A DNA stretch of 7,910 nt from Clostridiales bacterium (lineage in GTDB: Bacteria; Bacillota_A; Clostridia; Peptostreptococcales; Anaerovoracaceae): contig JAAZHB010000151.1 in the NCBI GenBank assembly GCA_012510935.1, positions 1 through 7,910 on the forward strand, written 5' to 3'. The notes beneath the pieces were generated by a model. That model was given only the letters and a program-made list of their open reading frames with translations. It did no database searches and was not told where the DNA came from. A program made the translations under genes and the position numbers. How positions within the stretch are numbered: position 1 is the first letter of the stretch; each line of letters opens with the position of its first letter. Below are positions 6,875 to 7,910 of the stretch, piece after piece.

Positions 6875-7504
6875 ATGATATTATATAAGTCAGTTATGAG
6901 ATATGGGGAAGCCGAAATCGTAATCGAGAAATCTCGTTTTATAGCTCATGTAATGCCAATTGAGAAATACGAAGAGGGTCAGACTTTTATATCTAGAATA
7001 AAAACTGAATATAAAGATGCAACACATAATGTGCCGGTAATAATTTGTGGGCCAAAACAAGAATATCAATGGGCGAGTGATGACGGAGAACCAAGCGGAA
7101 CTTCAGGGCTGCCGATGTTAAAGGTTCTTGTGGAGGAAGGACTCACGAATTTGGCTTTGGTTGTGACAAGATATTTTGGCGGTGTTAAGCTCGGGACAGG
7201 GGGACTATCGCGAGCTTATACCTCTCTTGCAAAAGCAGGAATTGAAGCGGCAGATATTTGTGGTGTTGTAAATAGTGCAATAATGTATTACAATATGGAC
7301 TACACGTTTCTACCCAAGCTTCAGAACATGACGAAGGATAGTAATTTCGATATTGTAGAGATTGTATATACTGACAAGGTGAGTGTATCTTTAGAGTGTC
7401 TCGATGAAGATTCTGAGGAGATTGCTTCAATGATGATGAATTTAACTAGCGGTACAGCGGAATTCGTTAGCATTGAAAAAAATAAAAAAAAGTTAAAAAT
7501 TTAG
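6875..7504 (+). CDS. yigZ: YigZ/YvyE, IMPACT family (UPF0029) protein
   Basis: This 209-residue protein has the IMPACT N-terminal domain (about 1-128) and a ferredoxin-like DUF1949 C-terminal domain (about 138-200). Diagnostic motifs are KSRFIA (19-24), ATHNVP (49-54), SDDGEPSGTSGLP (68-80) and VVTRYFGGVKLGTGGLSRAY (96-115). Family knowledge: the eukaryotic relative IMPACT/Yih1 binds Gcn1 and dampens the Gcn2 stress kinase; the bacterial role is unknown, with a link to translation suggested. The ATG at 6875 fits the family start (M-x-x-Y-K-S/T-V). It has only a weak AGAG site (6867-6870) in the hslU stop, so translation may depend on ribosomes arriving from hslU. The Lys-rich end (EKNKKKLKI) is encoded by an A-rich stretch. 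No terminator-like hairpin follows; the tRNA promoter begins on the next base. Confidence 0.93.
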   Translation: MILYKSVMRYGEAEIVIEKSRFIAHVMPIEKYEEGQTFISRIKTEYKDATHNVPVIICGPKQEYQWASDDGEPSGTSGLPMLKVLVEEGLTNLALVVTRYFGGVKLGTGGLSRAYTSLAKAGIEAADICGVVNSAIMYYNMDYTFLPKLQNMTKDSNFDIVEIVYTDKVSVSLECLDEDSEEIASMMMNLTSGTAEFVSIEKNKKKLKI

Positions 7505-7536
7505 TTGACCGAACGGGGTCGCTATGTTATTATAAT
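7505..7536 (+). promoter_or_regulatory. Promoter of the tRNA cluster (sigma-A type, extended -10)
   Basis: TTGACC (7505-7510) matches the -35 consensus at five of six positions. With a 17-base spacer, TATTAT (7528-7533) is the -10, preceded by TG at 7525-7526, giving an extended -10. An overlapping perfect TATAAT (7531-7536) is also present at a 20-base spacing. Transcription would start at about 7540-7543. The -35 begins immediately after the yigZ stop, and the promoter faces the tRNA genes, as expected for strongly expressed stable RNA. Confidence 0.75.
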
Positions 7537-7548
7537 CAAGCGGTCGCA

Positions 7549-7574
7549 AATGAGAGGCATTAAAACTGCTCATT
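7549..7574 (+). other. Short inverted repeat in the tRNA operon leader
   Basis: AATGAG (7549-7554) and CTCATT (7569-7574) are complementary and would close a small hairpin in the 5' leader, between the predicted start of transcription and tRNA-Val. There is no T tract after it, so it is not a terminator. It may help precursor processing or be chance; the rest of the leader holds nothing else I recognise. Confidence 0.3.
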
Positions 7575-7588
7575 AGAGACTGTAATGT

Positions 7589-7664
7589 GGGCGCATAGCT
7601 CAGCTGGGAGAGCATCTGCCTTACAAGCAGGGGGTCATAGGTTCGAGCCCTATTGCGCCCACCA
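7589..7664 (+). tRNA. tRNA-Val, anticodon UAC
   Basis: This 76-base gene folds fully. The acceptor stem is GGGCGCA with TGCGCCC, the D stem GCTC with GAGC, the anticodon stem TCTGC with GCAGG (one U-G pair), and the T arm ATAGG-TTCGAGC-CCTAT. The discriminator is A, and CCA is encoded at 7662-7664. The anticodon loop CTTACAA places TAC at 7622-7624, reading GUA and other GUN valine codons. It is the first gene of the cluster, about 45-50 bases after the predicted start of transcription. Confidence 0.97.
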
Positions 7665-7676
7665 CATTAAATATTT

Positions 7677-7753
7677 GGCCGGGTAGTTCAGTTGGTTAGA
7701 ATGCCAGCCTGTCACGCTGGAGGTCGACGGTTCGAGCCCGTTCCCGGTCGCCA
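7677..7753 (+). tRNA. tRNA-Asp, anticodon GUC
   Basis: This 77-base gene has the acceptor stem GGCCGGG with CCCGGTC (one G-U pair), the anticodon stem CCAGC with GCTGG around loop CTGTCAC, and the T arm GACGG-TTCGAGC-CCGTT. The anticodon GTC is at 7711-7713. The discriminator G73 is the expected aspartate identity base, and CCA is encoded at 7751-7753. A run of seven T follows (7755-7761) in the 16-base spacer before tRNA-Tyr. Confidence 0.97.
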
Positions 7754-7769
7754 ATTTTTTTAATAATGT

Positions 7770-7854
7770 CGAGGGATTCCCGAGTGGCCAAAGGGGGCGG
7801 ACTGTAAATCCGTTAGCACTGCTTTCGATGGTTCGAATCCATCTCCCTCGACCA
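7770..7854 (+). tRNA. tRNA-Tyr, anticodon GUA, with unusual C1:G72
   Basis: This 85-base class II tRNA has a long variable arm (AGC-ACT-GCT). The body TTCCCGAGTGGCCAAAGGG is the typical bacterial tyrosine D-arm region. The anticodon stem is GCGGA with TCCGT, and the loop CTGTAAA gives anticodon GTA at 7805-7807. The T arm is GATGG-TTCGAAT-CCATC. The discriminator is A, and CCA is encoded at 7852-7854. The acceptor stem is CGAGGGA with TCCCTCG, so the first pair is C1:G72, whereas bacterial tRNA-Tyr normally has G1:C72. The two bases before it (G7768, T7769) can also pair with C74 and A73, so the exact 5' end made by RNase P is less certain than usual. Confidence 0.95.
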
Positions 7855-7858
7855 AGAT

Positions 7859-7910
7859 GCTGATGTGGCTCAACGGTAGAGCAGCTGATTTGTAATCAGC
7901 AGGTTGGGGG
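7859..7910 (+). tRNA. tRNA-Thr, anticodon UGU, cut off by the window end
   Basis: The 5' 52 bases are present: acceptor strand GCTGATG, D stem GCTC with GAGC, anticodon stem GCTGA with TCAGC around loop TTTGTAA, the variable region and the first bases of the T arm (GGGGG). The anticodon TGT is at 7891-7893 and reads ACA and related threonine codons. The T loop, the 3' acceptor strand and any encoded CCA lie outside the window. It follows tRNA-Tyr after only 4 bases, so it is cut from the same precursor. Confidence 0.93.

Noticed and set aside
7479..7498. A-rich run at the end of yigZ containing an A-AAA-AAG slippery heptamer
   Set aside because: A -1 shift would meet a TAA almost at once (AGT TAA), changing only the last few residues, and no stimulatory structure is seen, so programmed frameshifting is unlikely to matter.
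7507..7520. GACC...GGTC inverted repeat after yigZ as an operon terminator
   Set aside because: The stem is only four pairs, no T tract follows, and the bases are better explained as the -35 region of the tRNA promoter.
7542..7547. GGTCGC repeated at 7517-7522, 7542-7547 and in the 3' end of tRNA-Asp (7746-7751)
   Set aside because: Six bases recurring three times in 250 bases is too short to support an attachment site or tRNA fragment; no integrase or mobile gene is present.
7754..7769. Seven-T run after tRNA-Asp as a terminator
   Set aside because: The only preceding stem is the tRNA itself, and two more tRNA genes follow within 16 bases without a new promoter, so it is more likely a spacer.

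Overview
The window is an ordinary housekeeping segment of a low-GC Gram-positive chromosome. It most resembles an anaerobic member of the Clostridia (Bacillota); I cannot name the genus from sequence alone. The grounds are AT-rich coding sequence, purine-rich Shine-Dalgarno sites of the AGGAGG type, CCA-encoding tRNA genes, and a gene order that resembles the yraN / dprA / topA / hslVU (codWX) neighbourhood of Firmicutes. Everything lies on the + strand and is densely packed; no stretch over 300 bases lacks a gene.

Left block (1-2650). The 3' end of a yraN (UPF0102) endonuclease-like gene runs into comM (a YifB/Mg-chelatase-like AAA+ ATPase), whose end overlaps dprA by 11 bases. The ribosome binding site of comM is built into the yraN stop codon, so the three genes look like one translationally coupled unit. 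ComM and DprA both act on incoming single-stranded DNA in transformation and recombination. The DprA here has a Rossmann core plus a C-terminal winged helix, without an N-terminal SAM domain.

Middle block (2651-7504). A 102-base AT-rich gap carries a weak terminator-like structure and room for a promoter. It is followed by topA (topoisomerase I with a basic N-terminal tail and three C-terminal Cys4 zinc ribbons), hslV and hslU (the two-part HslUV/ClpQY ATP-dependent protease), and yigZ (IMPACT family). The gaps are 4, 14 and 6 bases, so this is very probably one operon. The trmFO, xerC and codY genes often interleaved here in Bacilli are absent.

Right block (7505-7910). Directly after the yigZ stop is a strong-looking extended -10 promoter, a short leader, and a tRNA cluster: Val(UAC), Asp(GUC), Tyr(GUA), and Thr(UGU) cut off by the window end. 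The tRNA-Tyr has a C1:G72 first pair, the archaeal/eukaryotic rather than the usual bacterial identity pair, and is the most unusual thing I found.

I found no CRISPR array, insertion sequence, phage gene or obvious new multi-gene system. The findings are therefore modest oddities within known genes.
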